Positions 49,645 through 58,648 of a DNA stretch of 63,730 nt are shown piece after piece. Source of the DNA: Actinomycetospora sp. TBRC 11914 (GTDB lineage: Bacteria > Actinomycetota > Actinomycetes > Mycobacteriales > Pseudonocardiaceae); NCBI RefSeq assembly GCF_012933465.1, contig NZ_JABBND010000026.1:1-63730 (forward strand). The letters run 5' to 3'. Positions within the stretch are counted from its first letter, which is position 1, and each line of letters opens with the position of its first letter. A program made the translations under genes and the position numbers. The notes under the pieces were generated by a model, which searched no databases, had not been told where the DNA came from, and was given only the letters and a program-made list of their open reading frames with translations.

Positions 49645-51045
49645 TCACCCCTTCTCGGGAGCCGCGGGTCGAGCTCCGCTGCGCTCCGTCTCCGGCGTGA
49701 AGCGGAACGGCATCCGCTTCACCCCGCGCATGAAGTTGGTACCCAACAGCTCCGGTTCACCCGCCTCGAAGTCCGGGATGCGGGTCAGCAGCTGCCGGAA
49801 GAGCTCCCGCAGCGCCGACTTCGCGAGCATGTTGCCCAGGCAGTAGTGGACGCCGCCGCCCCCGAAGCCGACGTGCGGGTTGGGCGAGCGCGAGAGGTCG
49901 AACCGCTCGGGCTCGGTGAACACGTCGGTGTCCTGGTTGCCCGAGGGGTAGAAGAAGACGACCTTGTCGCCCGGCAGGATCGTCTTGCCGCCGAGCTCGG
50001 TCTCCTTCACCGCGGTGCGCCGGAAGGTCATCACCGGCGAGGCGTACCGGACGAACTCCTCGACCGCAGTGTCGATGCGCCCGTCGAAGTCCTCCGCGAG
50101 CCAGCGCTGCTGATCCCGGCCGTGGGTCATCGCCCGGACCGTGAACGCGGAGGTGTGCTTGGTGGTGTCCGTGCCGGCCACCGACATGAGCACGAAGAAC
50201 GCGCCGATGTCGAAGTCGTCGAGCTTCTCGCCGTCGATCTCGGCGTTCATCAGCGAGGAGAACAGGTCCTCCGTCGGGTTCTCCTTGCGGGCGTTGATGA
50301 GCTCCTCGGCGATCTCGTGCAGGGCCGCCGCGGCCTCCACCTGCACCTCGTCGGCCGGGCGGCCCGCGAGGTGCTCCGGGTCGGCCCACGCGACGATGTC
50401 GCCCGCGGCCTTCACGGTGCGGGTGCGCATGTCCTCGGGGATGCCGAACATGTCGCAGAAGATCCGCTCGGGCAGGCGCTCGCCGCACCGCTCGACGAAG
50501 TCGATCTCCCCGGAGGGGTCCGACGCGAAGGAGTCGACGATCTCCTTCGCGGCCGTGGCGATCTGGGCCTCGAGCCGGCGGACCTGCCTCGGGGTGAACG
50601 CCGACGCGACGAGCTTGCGGAGCTTGTCGTGCTTCGGGTTGTCCATCGCGAGGAACGACTGCGTCATCTGCAGGAAGATCTCGGGGAGCAGGTCGAAGAG
50701 CACGCCCTGCCCGGAGATGAACGTGTCGTTGTCCCGGCTCACCCGCACGATGTCGGCGTGCTTGACCAGGGCCCAGTAGCCCGGGTCGTCCGGGTCCGGG
50801 GTGACCGCGTCCTCCACCGGCCGCTGCCAGGAGACCGGGTCGGTCTCGCGCAGCTGCTTGAAGCGCTCGTCGCGCTCCTCGGAGGTCTGCGCCCAGAACT
50901 CCTTGGAGGAGATGTCGATCTCCGAGTGGGGCGGCTTGCCCTCGCCGCTGGCGGGGATGAACTCGACGCCGTCCTCGGCGTCGTCGTCGTCGAAGAAGGC
51001 GTCCCACTCGGGGGGTGCCTCGCTGGACGTGGCCTCGGTGGACAC
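49645..51045 (-). CDS. Cytochrome P450
   Basis: A 466-aa protein from a GTG behind GGAGG. The oxygen-binding AGTDTT is at residues 290-295, the K-helix ExxR at about 327 (EFVR), and the haem loop FGGGGVHYCLG at about 405. An acidic, probably disordered 45-residue start is longer than usual. MDNPKHDKLRKLVASAFTPRQV recalls the CYP125/CYP142-like actinobacterial lipid hydroxylases, but the family cannot be fixed by eye. Neighbouring ADH, ALDH and SCP2 genes suggest hydroxylation of a hydrophobic chain or ring that is then oxidised to an acid. Confidence 0.94.
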   Translation of the reverse strand: MSTEATSSEAPPEWDAFFDDDDAEDGVEFIPASGEGKPPHSEIDISSKEFWAQTSEERDERFKQLRETDPVSWQRPVEDAVTPDPDDPGYWALVKHADIVRVSRDNDTFISGQGVLFDLLPEIFLQMTQSFLAMDNPKHDKLRKLVASAFTPRQVRRLEAQIATAAKEIVDSFASDPSGEIDFVERCGERLPERIFCDMFGIPEDMRTRTVKAAGDIVAWADPEHLAGRPADEVQVEAAAALHEIAEELINARKENPTEDLFSSLMNAEIDGEKLDDFDIGAFFVLMSVAGTDTTKHTSAFTVRAMTHGRDQQRWLAEDFDGRIDTAVEEFVRYASPVMTFRRTAVKETELGGKTILPGDKVVFFYPSGNQDTDVFTEPERFDLSRSPNPHVGFGGGGVHYCLGNMLAKSALRELFRQLLTRIPDFEAGEPELLGTNFMRGVKRMPFRFTPETERSGARPAAPEKG

Positions 51046-51081
51046 CGGGTGACCTCCAGGGGTGTGGTGCGGGAAGGGGGC

Positions 51082-52602
51082 TCAGTCGTCGGCGTGGCTG
51101 AGCAGGACGTCGTACGGGCGAGCGTCACGGCTGCCCGAGAGGTCGATGTGGATGCCCTTGACCTCGGTGAACGCGTCCAGGGCGTCGGGGCCCAGCTCGC
51201 GGCCGGTGCCGCTCTGCTTGTAGCCGCCGAAGGGCACCGCGCAGTTGATCTGGTGCGCGTCGTTGATCCACACCGAGCCGGCCCGGATGCGGTCGGCGAC
51301 CTCGAGCGCCCGCTGGTTGTCGGCGCTCCACACCGACGCGGCCAGCCCGTACTCGGTGTCGTTCGCGATCGCGACGGCCTCGTCCTCGTCGTCGTAGGCG
51401 ATGACCGACAGGACCGGGCCGAAGATCTCCTCCTGGGCGATGCGCATGTCGTTGCGGACGCCGGTGAAGATCGTGGGCTCGACCCAGAAGCCCCGCCGGA
51501 ACCGCTCGCCGTCGGGAACGCCGCCCCCGAGCGCCACGGTCGCGCCCTCGGCCCGGCCGGACGCGATGTAGTCGAGGACGCGCTGCTGCTGCGTCGCGCT
51601 CACCAGGGGACCCATGTCGGTCTCCCAGTCACGGGTGTCGCCGAGCCGGATCGTCGACGCCCGCTCCACGAGCCGCGCCACGAACTCGTCGTGCCGGTCC
51701 CGCGGGAGGAGCAGGCGGGTCATCGACTCGCACACCTGGCCGCTGTAGAGCATGCAGCCGTAGAGCACCCCGTCGACGGTGGTCTCGAGGTCGGCGTCGT
51801 CGAGCACGACGGCGGGGGACTTGCCGCCGAGCTCCAGGGTCACCGCCTTCACCGTGCCCGACGCCAGACGCATCACCTCACGCCCGACCGCCGTCGACCC
51901 GATGAACCCGATCTTCCCGACGCCGGGGTGCGACGCCAGCCGCGAGCCCGCGTCGGCCCCGATGCCCGGGACGACGTTGAACACCCCGGGCGGCAGGCCC
52001 GCCTCGAGCGCGATCTCGGCCAGGGCGAGCGCCGAGAGCGGCGTCTTCTCGTCCGGCTTGAGCACCACGGAGTTCCCGACGGCGAGGGCGGGCGCCCACT
52101 TCCAGAGCGACAGCAGCAGCGGGAAGTTCCACGGGGCGATCGCCCCGACGACGCCGATCGGCTCGCGGCGCACCGAGCTCTGCCCGAGCGTGGGGAACGC
52201 GGCGCGGGGGCCGGGACGCTCGAACTCGTAGCGGGCGGCGAGGTCCGCGAAGTACTCCAGGTGCGGCGCGCAGTAGCCGACGTGGAAGCCGGTGGCCTGC
52301 CGGATCGTCGCCCCGTTGCCGAGGATCTCCAGCTCGACGATGTCCTCGAGGCGCTCCCCGAGCAGGGTCGACATCCGCCGCAGCACCTCGGCGCGGTGCG
52401 CCGGGGTCGCGCGCGACCAGTCGCCAACGTCGAACGCGCGCTGCGCGGCGTCGACCGCCCGGTCGATGTGCTCGGCCGTGCCGCACGCCGCCGTCGCGAC
52501 GACCTCGCCGGTGGACGGGTCGACGATCTCGAGCTTCTCCTCCGTGTCCACCTTCTCCCCGCCGATGATCAGCGGGTGGTGGGTGAGTTCCGTGGTCGTC
52601 AT
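51082..52602 (-). CDS. Aldehyde dehydrogenase
   Basis: A 506-aa NAD(P)-dependent enzyme. The active-site marks are GAIAPWNFPLLLSLWKWAPALAVGNSVVLKPDEKTP, TLELGGKSPAVVLDDADL with the general-base Glu, and the nucleophile Cys in GQVCESMTRLLLP. It ends ISV-like: INDAHQINCAVPFGGYKQSGTGRELG. It oxidises an aldehyde to the acid. It is coupled by ATGA to the Zn-ADH upstream and is followed by the P450 after 36 bp. Confidence 0.96.
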   Translation of the reverse strand: MTTTELTHHPLIIGGEKVDTEEKLEIVDPSTGEVVATAACGTAEHIDRAVDAAQRAFDVGDWSRATPAHRAEVLRRMSTLLGERLEDIVELEILGNGATIRQATGFHVGYCAPHLEYFADLAARYEFERPGPRAAFPTLGQSSVRREPIGVVGAIAPWNFPLLLSLWKWAPALAVGNSVVLKPDEKTPLSALALAEIALEAGLPPGVFNVVPGIGADAGSRLASHPGVGKIGFIGSTAVGREVMRLASGTVKAVTLELGGKSPAVVLDDADLETTVDGVLYGCMLYSGQVCESMTRLLLPRDRHDEFVARLVERASTIRLGDTRDWETDMGPLVSATQQQRVLDYIASGRAEGATVALGGGVPDGERFRRGFWVEPTIFTGVRNDMRIAQEEIFGPVLSVIAYDDEDEAVAIANDTEYGLAASVWSADNQRALEVADRIRAGSVWINDAHQINCAVPFGGYKQSGTGRELGPDALDAFTEVKGIHIDLSGSRDARPYDVLLSHADD

Positions 52603-53654
52603 GCCGTCGGGTCCAGGACGATCTTGGTGGCCTCGCGGGCCTCGAACATCCGGTACGCCTCGGCCGCCTCGCTCATCGGCATGCGGTGCGAGATGAACCG
52701 GCTCGGGTCGAGCTTGCCCGCCGCGATCAGCGCGAGCGTCTCGTCCATGTAGTTGATGATGTTCGCGACGCCCTGGTGGATCGTGACGCCCTTGAGGTAC
52801 AGCTCGCCGAACGGCAGCTCGATCGCGTCCTCGGTGTAGACGCCGGGGATCGAGAGCGCACCGCCGGAGGCCACCAGCGAGCACGCCGAGAGCAGCGCCG
52901 ACGGGTGCCCGACGGCGTCGATGACGACGTCCGCCCCGCGCCACTCGGTGAGGTCCTGGACGGCCTCGGCCGGGTCGGTCTCGGAGGCGTTCACCCCGAT
53001 CGCGCCGATCGCCTCGGCCTCCGCCAGCCGCGACGGGACCTTGTCGACGACGGCGACCTGGCCCGCGCCGAGCACGTTCGCGGCCATCGCGGCGCAGAGC
53101 CCGACGGGGCCGGCGCCGACGACGGCGACGGTGTCACCGGGGCGCATCACCTTGCGGACGGCCTCGTAGCCGGTGGCCATGATGTCGCCGACGAACAGCT
53201 TGTCCTCGTCGGTGCCCCGGCCCTCGTCGTCGATCCTGCGCATCACCAGGTCGGCGTTCGGCACGACCACGTACTCGGCCTGACCGCCGGAGAGCGACCC
53301 GAAGACGATGCCGAGGCCGAAGATCCGGGTGCCGAGGCACTGGCCGGGGCGCTGCCGGCGGCAGTTGTAGCAGGCCCCGCAGCTGACGACGCAGGACGCG
53401 ACGGCGCGGTCGCCCTCCTCGAACTGCGTCACCGCGGCGCCGGTCTCGACCACCGTGCCGAGGAACTCGTGGCCGAGGACCACGTCCTCCTCGAGCTCGA
53501 GGCGGCCTTCGTAGGGGTGGAGGTCGGTACCGCAGATCGCGGTCTTCTCGACCTTCAGCAGGACGTCACCGGGGTCGGTGACCGTGGGCCGCTCGACGTC
53601 GTCGACCCGGACGTCGTGCGCCTTGCGCAGCAGGACGGCGCGCATCGTCGCCAT
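52599..53654 (-). CDS. Zinc-dependent alcohol dehydrogenase
   Basis: A 351-aa MDR-family enzyme (start at 53654, or three codons later). The catalytic zinc site is in AICGTDLHPYEG and VLGHEFLGTVVETG. The structural zinc loop is reduced (CVVSCGACYNCRRQRPGQC has four Cys). The cofactor fold has VAVVGAGPVGLCAAMAANVLGAGQVAVVD. It should oxidise the alcohol made by the P450 to an aldehyde. It is third in a run SCP2, ADH, ALDH, P450, ferredoxin, all on one strand. Confidence 0.95.
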   Translation of the reverse strand: MATMRAVLLRKAHDVRVDDVERPTVTDPGDVLLKVEKTAICGTDLHPYEGRLELEEDVVLGHEFLGTVVETGAAVTQFEEGDRAVASCVVSCGACYNCRRQRPGQCLGTRIFGLGIVFGSLSGGQAEYVVVPNADLVMRRIDDEGRGTDEDKLFVGDIMATGYEAVRKVMRPGDTVAVVGAGPVGLCAAMAANVLGAGQVAVVDKVPSRLAEAEAIGAIGVNASETDPAEAVQDLTEWRGADVVIDAVGHPSALLSACSLVASGGALSIPGVYTEDAIELPFGELYLKGVTIHQGVANIINYMDETLALIAAGKLDPSRFISHRMPMSEAAEAYRMFEAREATKIVLDPTA

Positions 53655-53686
53655 GCTCCTCTGTCCTCCCTCTCGTGCCGGGTCGC

Positions 53687-54094
53687 TCAGCCGGCGACCG
53701 TGGCGTCCTTCTCGGCCACCAGCTCCCGGTAGATCGGGAACAGCGGCTTCGTGAGGGGGACGAGCTTCAGAATCTTGTTGACCGGGCCCTTGGCCTTGAC
53801 CTCGCCCTTGGCCAGACCGACCGCGAGGTTGTACTCGCCGCGCCAGAACTTGTCGCCGGTGTCGGCCTTCATCATCAGCGTGATGTCGGGCTTCTCCTCG
53901 GTCTCGCCGACGGTGACCTCGAGGGTGGGCTCCCGCATGACGATGTTCATCTCGGTGGCCGGGTCGGTGTAGAAGACCTTGAGGAAGATGCCCGAGGCGC
54001 GCAGCTTGGGGCCCGACTCCGGGTGGTCGTTCGCGGCGCGGAAGACCCCGCCGATGTACGTGTCGACCTCGGCCGAGTCGCTGAAGAACGCCAT
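53687..54094 (-). CDS. SCP2 sterol/lipid-binding domain protein
   Basis: A 135-aa protein behind GAGGAG. The fold is read from EVDTYIGGVFRAANDHPESGPKLRASGIFLKVFYTDPATEMNIVMREP, then TLMMKADTGDKFWRGEYNLAVGLAKGEVKAKGPVNKILKLVP, the SCP2 pattern. It lies first in the P450 operon. It probably carries or presents a hydrophobic substrate to the P450. Confidence 0.9.
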   Translation of the reverse strand: MAFFSDSAEVDTYIGGVFRAANDHPESGPKLRASGIFLKVFYTDPATEMNIVMREPTLEVTVGETEEKPDITLMMKADTGDKFWRGEYNLAVGLAKGEVKAKGPVNKILKLVPLTKPLFPIYRELVAEKDATVAG

Positions 54095-54268
54095 GGTGGT
54101 ACTCCTCGCTCGCAGGGGTGTCCCGCGCCCCGGGAGGGCGGACCCCCGCTCGGGGTCGGGATCCGCGGCGTCCCTGGTCAGCGCGATGTGCCCCCATGGT
54201 CGAGGCACCACCGGGAGGCGGAACCTCCCCCGAGGGGGAGCCCCCTCCCCCCTTCGGTCCCGCGGGCT

Positions 54269-55120
54269 CTACTGCGTCGTGGCCAGCAGGAACTCCTCGG
54301 CGCCGGTCACGCGCAGCCCGTCGGGGCGGTCGTCGAAGTAGCGGGCGTTGACCTCCGCGGCGGTCAGGACGCGGGCCTCGCGGAAGCCGACCGAGCGGGC
54401 CCGCGCGACGATCTCGTCGGGGGCGTAGAAACTCCGGAACGGCGTCCCGGCCGCGGCGGCGCCGGCCGCGGAGAGGTCGCGGAACCTACGTTCGGCGTGG
54501 GTGAGCAGCTCCGACGGCGGCTGGAACGTCATCGCGACGGTGGAGCCGGGCGCCAGTCGGGCGAGGGCCGCGAGGGTCGCGGTGTTCGCCTCGTCGGTCA
54601 GGTACATGCTCACGCCCGTCGAGGACACGACGGCGGGGCGGCCGGCGTCGAGACCCGCCGCCAGCAGGCTGCCCCACCAGTCGCCCTCGAAGTCGGCCGG
54701 CACGAAGCGCAGTCCGGTCGGTGTCGGGAGTGCGAGCTCGGCGATCCGCCGCTGCTTCCACGCCGAGGTGCCGGGCTGGTCGACCTCGAAGACCCGGCGG
54801 TCCGGGCCGAGGTCCGGGTGGCGCAGCGCGTAGGTGTCCAGGCCGGCGCCTAGGACGACGTCCTGGGTGACGCCGGCGGCGAAGGCCTCGTCGACGAGGT
54901 CGTCGACGACGCGAGCCCGGGCGACCATCCCGGCACGCGCGCCGCGGGTGGTGTCGGGGTCCATGTCCGGACGGTCGCGCCAGTCCGGTTCCGGGTCGAC
55001 CAGACGGAGGGCGAGGGAGTCGTCGAGGACGGGCGGGGCGGCGTCGACCTCGAGGTGGCGGGCGCGCCAGAGCGCGACACGGACCGCGGTGTGGTCGGGG
55101 ACGGCGCCGATGCCGGTCAT
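54269..55120 (-). CDS. SAM-dependent methyltransferase (LCMT/TIGR00027 type)
   Basis: A 283-aa protein. It has the family pattern VARARVVDDLVDEAFAAGVTQDVVLGAGLDTYALRHPDLGPDRRVFEVDQPGTSAWKQRRI, then FVPADFEGDWW, VVSSTGVSMYLTDEAN and FYAPDEIVARARSVGF. Mycobacteria have many such enzymes, and their substrates are mostly unknown. It overlaps the upstream VOC gene (ATGA) in a three-gene operon with an RHH regulator. Confidence 0.92.
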   Translation of the reverse strand: MTGIGAVPDHTAVRVALWRARHLEVDAAPPVLDDSLALRLVDPEPDWRDRPDMDPDTTRGARAGMVARARVVDDLVDEAFAAGVTQDVVLGAGLDTYALRHPDLGPDRRVFEVDQPGTSAWKQRRIAELALPTPTGLRFVPADFEGDWWGSLLAAGLDAGRPAVVSSTGVSMYLTDEANTATLAALARLAPGSTVAMTFQPPSELLTHAERRFRDLSAAGAAAAGTPFRSFYAPDEIVARARSVGFREARVLTAAEVNARYFDDRPDGLRVTGAEEFLLATTQ

Positions 55121-55464
55121 GGCCGGGCCGGGGCCGAGATGGTCCAGGTCCGCCCGTCGGGGTCGCGGACCGCCATCTCCCGGGTGCCCCAGTGGGTGTC
55201 CTCGAACGGTTGCGCCACCTCGAGGGCGGGGTCGGGCTCGAAGGTGTCCGCGTCGGGGATGCCGAGGACGACCCTCATCCGCGGCTCCCGGTCCTCGGGG
55301 ATCTCGACGACGAACACCGTCGGACCCTCGCCGCCCCGGAACTGGCCGGAGTGGTGGTCGGTCTCGAAGTCCAGTTCGAGCCCGAGCGCGGTGAAGAACT
55401 TCGCGGTCCGCCCCCAGTTGTGGGTCTCGAGGACCACGGACCCGATCCCGTCGACAGCGCTCAT
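55117..55464 (-). CDS. VOC/glyoxalase-fold protein
   Basis: A 115-aa protein with [33 protein letters not shown] and [19 protein letters not shown], the vicinal-oxygen-chelate fold. Metal ligands may be Glu13 and His43, and Glu95; a full Glx1 activity is not evident. It overlaps both neighbours by 4 bp. It may bind or modify a small molecule handled by the methyltransferase. Confidence 0.88.
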   Translation of the reverse strand: MSAVDGIGSVVLETHNWGRTAKFFTALGLELDFETDHHSGQFRGGEGPTVFVVEIPEDREPRMRVVLGIPDADTFEPDPALEVAQPFEDTHWGTREMAVRDPDGRTWTISAPARP

Positions 55465-55625
55465 GACGATTCCTCCTCGTCGCGTGGGGCCGCCGCGAGG
55501 TGGGCGCGCAGGGCCTCCGCGACCAGTGCGGACAGCGACTGCTCCGTCTCGAGGGCCCGGAACTTGACCTGCTTGATCAGCTCGACCGGCAGGTAGACGT
55601 TGAACTGCTTGACCTCGTCGGCCAC
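55461..55625 (-). CDS. Small ribbon-helix-helix regulator
   Basis: A 54-aa protein from the GTG at 55625. [20 protein letters not shown] then [20 protein letters not shown] is a clear RHH/CopG fold with the beta strand KQFNVYLP. It is the first gene of an operon with the VOC and methyltransferase genes, all overlapping by ATGA. The GTG directly follows the octamer array at 55626-55649, and a TAGCAT box 6 bases upstream suggests a leaderless mRNA. Confidence 0.87.
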   Translation of the reverse strand: MADEVKQFNVYLPVELIKQVKFRALETEQSLSALVAEALRAHLAAAPRDEEESS

Positions 55626-55649
55626 GCTAGGATGCTAGCAAGCTAGGAA
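55626..55649. promoter_or_regulatory. Three tandem octamers: probable RHH operator
   Basis: GCTAGGAT, GCTAGCAA and GCTAGGAA follow one another with no gap, immediately before the RHH start codon. Tandem short repeats are the usual binding site of cooperative RHH dimers, and their overlap with the -10 region suggests autorepression. Confidence 0.65.
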
Positions 55650-55782
55650 GGGGTCGGCCAGGGCCGGATGCGAGGATGGGCCCTTCCTGACGTCGGGTGT
55701 CAGCGACGGACCACCGCTGGCGAGCACGGCCGGTCGCCACGAGGACAAGGCGGCTCGACGATGGGGCTTTTCTGCCACTAGA

Positions 55783-55807
55783 TGCAAGCAACGACGCTTC
55801 GCTTGCA
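55783..55807. terminator. Small hairpin after the wax-ester synthase gene
   Basis: TGCAAGC and GCTTGCA form a 7-base stem with an 11-base loop, 17 bp beyond the minus-strand stop at 55824. It is a weak terminator candidate. The rest of the 198-bp gap holds a GTCAGGAA-type repeat sequence at 55684-55703. Confidence 0.45.
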
Positions 55808-55823
55808 CGAAGGCCGGGGGGAT

Positions 55824-57254
55824 TCAGCCCCGCAGCACCGGCGGCGCCGCGTCCCCGCCGAGCGCCAGCACCTCGGCGAACCCCTCGACCAGGCAGCGGC
55901 CGAACAGCTCGCGGTCGGTGATCGCGGCCGGGTCCAGGTTGGCGCCCACGCAGCAGGTGTCGCCGTGGGTGAGCATGGTGATCATCGCGGCGCACCCGGG
56001 GCGGGGGGCGTACGGGTACATCCGCTCGACCCGCGCGCCCGCGAGGTAGACCTCCTCGCGGATGCCCGGCACGTTCGACGCCTGCAGGTCGTTGCCCTTG
56101 GTCACCCCGCCGGCCACCGCGGCGATCACCGATCCGGGGAGCCGCGCGAGCAGCGGCGAGAGCAGCCCGACGTCGTCGGCGGCCGGCTCCGCGCGTCCCC
56201 GCGCCACGTCCTGCGCCACGGCCGCCATCCGCGCCCGGGGGTCCTTCTCCGCGATCCGCCCCGCAAGGCGCAGCGAGGCGATCCGGTTGCCGCCCGCGTC
56301 GTCGTCGCCCCCGCGCAGCGACACCGGGATGGCCATCCGGATCTCGTCGACGCCGCTGCCGTTCGCCTCGTGGTAGCGGCGGAACGCGCCGAGCAGGGCC
56401 GCGACGTAGGCGTCGTTCAACGACTGCCCGCACGACTTGGCCGCCGCCCGCAGGTCGGCGAAGGCGAGGTCGAGCGCGACGAAGCGCCAGTCGGGGCCGC
56501 GCCGCGCGAGCAGCGGCGAGCCCTCGGCCTTGGGGTCGCCCATCACCCGGATCGCCGAGAGCCCGAACGCGACCGCCTCGCGCGCCTTCGCGATCGGGTC
56601 GCGCAGCGCCTCGCCGGCGGCCCGCAGGACGTGGGTCGGGACGGCGGCGAGCGCCTCGGCGTCGTGCCGGACCTGCCGGCCGAGCGCGGTCCACGGCCCG
56701 GGCCCGGGCTCGTCGTCGGGGTCGGGCGCCGGCGGCTGCGGCTTGTCGGGGTCGGTCTCGCGGTGACGGTTGAGGAGGCCCGAGAACAGCTGCACGCCGC
56801 CCATGCCGTCGGTGGTCGCGTGGTGGAGCTTGAGCAGGTAGGCGGCCCGGCCGTCCGGGAGCCCCTCGACGAGCAGCGCCTCCCACGGCGGGCGGGAGCG
56901 GTCGAAGGGCGTGGTCGCCAGGTGCTCGGCCTGAGCGAGCAGCGCGGGCCACCCCTCGCCGTCGGGCAGGCGGACGCGCCGCACGTGGCGGGCGAGGTCG
57001 AAGTCCGGGTCGAGGGCCCAGACCGGCGAGCCGAGACCGAGCGGCGGCTCGACGACCCGCTTGCGGAACCGGGGCACCATGCGCGTCGCCCAGTCGTGCG
57101 CCTCGACCAGCCGCGGCCAGTCCGGGGCGCTGTCGAGCAGCGCGAAGGCGACCATCGTCGAGCGCAGCGCCGGGTCGGCCTCGGCCCGCCACATCAGCGT
57201 CTCGAACGCCGACATCTCGTCGGTGTCGGCCCAGGAGAGTCCCTCGCTGCTCAC
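55824..57254 (-). CDS. Wax ester synthase/diacylglycerol acyltransferase (WS/DGAT)
   Basis: A 476-aa protein from a GTG overlapping the acyltransferase stop (GTGA). The active-site HHATTDGMGG is near residue 138; the family motifs NDAYVAALLGAFRRY and SNVPGIREEVYLAGARV follow. It makes triacylglycerol or wax esters from acyl-CoA, and is last in the operon, so flux ends in storage lipid. The same three enzyme types (WS/DGAT, PlsC, PlsB) are grouped in M. tuberculosis at Rv2484c-Rv2482c. Confidence 0.95.
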   Translation of the reverse strand: MSSEGLSWADTDEMSAFETLMWRAEADPALRSTMVAFALLDSAPDWPRLVEAHDWATRMVPRFRKRVVEPPLGLGSPVWALDPDFDLARHVRRVRLPDGEGWPALLAQAEHLATTPFDRSRPPWEALLVEGLPDGRAAYLLKLHHATTDGMGGVQLFSGLLNRHRETDPDKPQPPAPDPDDEPGPGPWTALGRQVRHDAEALAAVPTHVLRAAGEALRDPIAKAREAVAFGLSAIRVMGDPKAEGSPLLARRGPDWRFVALDLAFADLRAAAKSCGQSLNDAYVAALLGAFRRYHEANGSGVDEIRMAIPVSLRGGDDDAGGNRIASLRLAGRIAEKDPRARMAAVAQDVARGRAEPAADDVGLLSPLLARLPGSVIAAVAGGVTKGNDLQASNVPGIREEVYLAGARVERMYPYAPRPGCAAMITMLTHGDTCCVGANLDPAAITDRELFGRCLVEGFAEVLALGGDAAPPVLRG

Positions 57255-58648
57255 TTCTCCGCCAATCCGAGCGTCTCGAGGAACTGCCCGCGCACGTGCG
57301 CGACGTGCTCGTCGAGCGTCCCGACGCTCCAGGTGCTGGTGTCGATCGGGGGCCGGACCACTGCGCGCACGGTGCCGGGCCGGACGGTCTGGTCGTGGCG
57401 CCACTGCAGCTCGCCGGCGTTCTCCAGCACGACGGGCACCATCGGCACGCCCGCCTGCATCGCGATGTGGAACGCGCCCTTCTTGAACCGGCCCGGCCGC
57501 GGGGTGACCGACCGGGTGCCCTCCGGGGCCATGACCAGCGACGTCCCGCCGCGGACCTTGTCGACGGCGGGCTGCAGCGCCTCCTTGGCCTGGCGGGTGT
57601 TGCCCCGGTCGACGAAGGCGACGTTGGCGAGCGCGAAGAGCTGTCCGAACACCGGCGTGTAGCGGGCCTCGGCCTTGGCGACGCCGGTGAAGTCGTGGCG
57701 CAGCATCGTCATGAGGACGATGGGGTCGAGCTTGCTCTGGTGGTTGAAGACGAACACCGCGGGCCGCTGGGCCCACAGGTGCTCGGCCCCGGTGACCTCG
57801 ACGTCGACCCCGGCGATCCCCAGCGCGAACTCCGAGGCGAGCGAGCCCGCAAGGTTGATCGCCTGGTGGCGGGAGCCGCGCAGCAGCCCGGCGCCGACCG
57901 CGCCCGCCGTCGCCGAGAAGAACCCGCCGTAGAAGCCGAGCGTGCCGGCGAGCGCCTCGGCGGGCGGCACGGCGCCGCGCGGGGCCACGGGCAGCGCGGG
58001 TCGCAGTCCGTCCGGCTCGCCGACGACCGTGGAGTGCCCGACGAGGTCGAGCAGCGCCCGGTCCGCGGCCGGCGCGTAGGCGAAGGCGCTCATGAGGTCG
58101 ACGTCGTGCGCGTCGGCCCACGCGGCCACGGCGTCGGCGGCGGACCGCCCGGCGCACACCGGCGAGGCGATCCCGGCGACCTTCCCGTCCTCGGCCCCGA
58201 CCCGGGTGACGACGACGTCGTCCGCGCCCAGCTCGGCGGCGAGCGGATCGACCTCGGCCCGCGTCGCCCGGGACACCAGCACGACGCGGTGCCCCCGGCG
58301 CAGGTGCCCGACGGCGAGGCGCCACATCTCCGGGTGCAGCCAGGACGCGGTGGTCGACCGGAACGTCCGCCGGGCCTCCTCGGCGACCTCCTCGACGGGA
58401 CGGCCCCGCCGTGACCGCACGACCCCCTCGACGTCGTCCGGGGTCACCTCGGCCGGGCCCGCGACGCCGGAGCGCACCTCGCCGGCGAACCGGTCCCACC
58501 AGGACGTGGGCGGCAGGAGGGGGGCGAGCGGGCAGCCGGCGAGCAGGCCGCCGTCGACCGCGACGAACGCGGTGACCGACCCGCCCGCGGGCGCGACGGC
58601 GAGGCGTTCGGCGAGCCGCTCTTCGGCGGGGGTGCCAGGGGTGGTCAC
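57251..58648 (-). CDS. plsC: Fused HAD-like domain and PlsC acyltransferase
   Basis: A 465-aa protein from a GTG overlapping the plsB stop (GTGA). Residues about 20-225 are a HAD-IB-like domain, and about 245-465 the acyltransferase (FVFNHQSKLDPIVL with HX4D; APEGTRSVTPRPGRFKKGAFHIA). The HAD motif I reads AFVAVDGGLL, where DxDGT would give a nucleophilic Asp first, so that residue is Ala and the HAD part is probably not a working phosphatase. The acyltransferase makes phosphatidate from lysophosphatidate. The same fusion occurs in Rv2483c. Confidence 0.93.
   Translation of the reverse strand: MTTPGTPAEERLAERLAVAPAGGSVTAFVAVDGGLLAGCPLAPLLPPTSWWDRFAGEVRSGVAGPAEVTPDDVEGVVRSRRGRPVEEVAEEARRTFRSTTASWLHPEMWRLAVGHLRRGHRVVLVSRATRAEVDPLAAELGADDVVVTRVGAEDGKVAGIASPVCAGRSAADAVAAWADAHDVDLMSAFAYAPAADRALLDLVGHSTVVGEPDGLRPALPVAPRGAVPPAEALAGTLGFYGGFFSATAGAVGAGLLRGSRHQAINLAGSLASEFALGIAGVDVEVTGAEHLWAQRPAVFVFNHQSKLDPIVLMTMLRHDFTGVAKAEARYTPVFGQLFALANVAFVDRGNTRQAKEALQPAVDKVRGGTSLVMAPEGTRSVTPRPGRFKKGAFHIAMQAGVPMVPVVLENAGELQWRHDQTVRPGTVRAVVRPPIDTSTWSVGTLDEHVAHVRGQFLETLGLAEK

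Noticed and set aside
49846..52752. A 968-residue plus-strand open frame across the P450 and ALDH genes
   Set aside because: It is antisense to two clearly conserved enzymes and has no recognisable domain.
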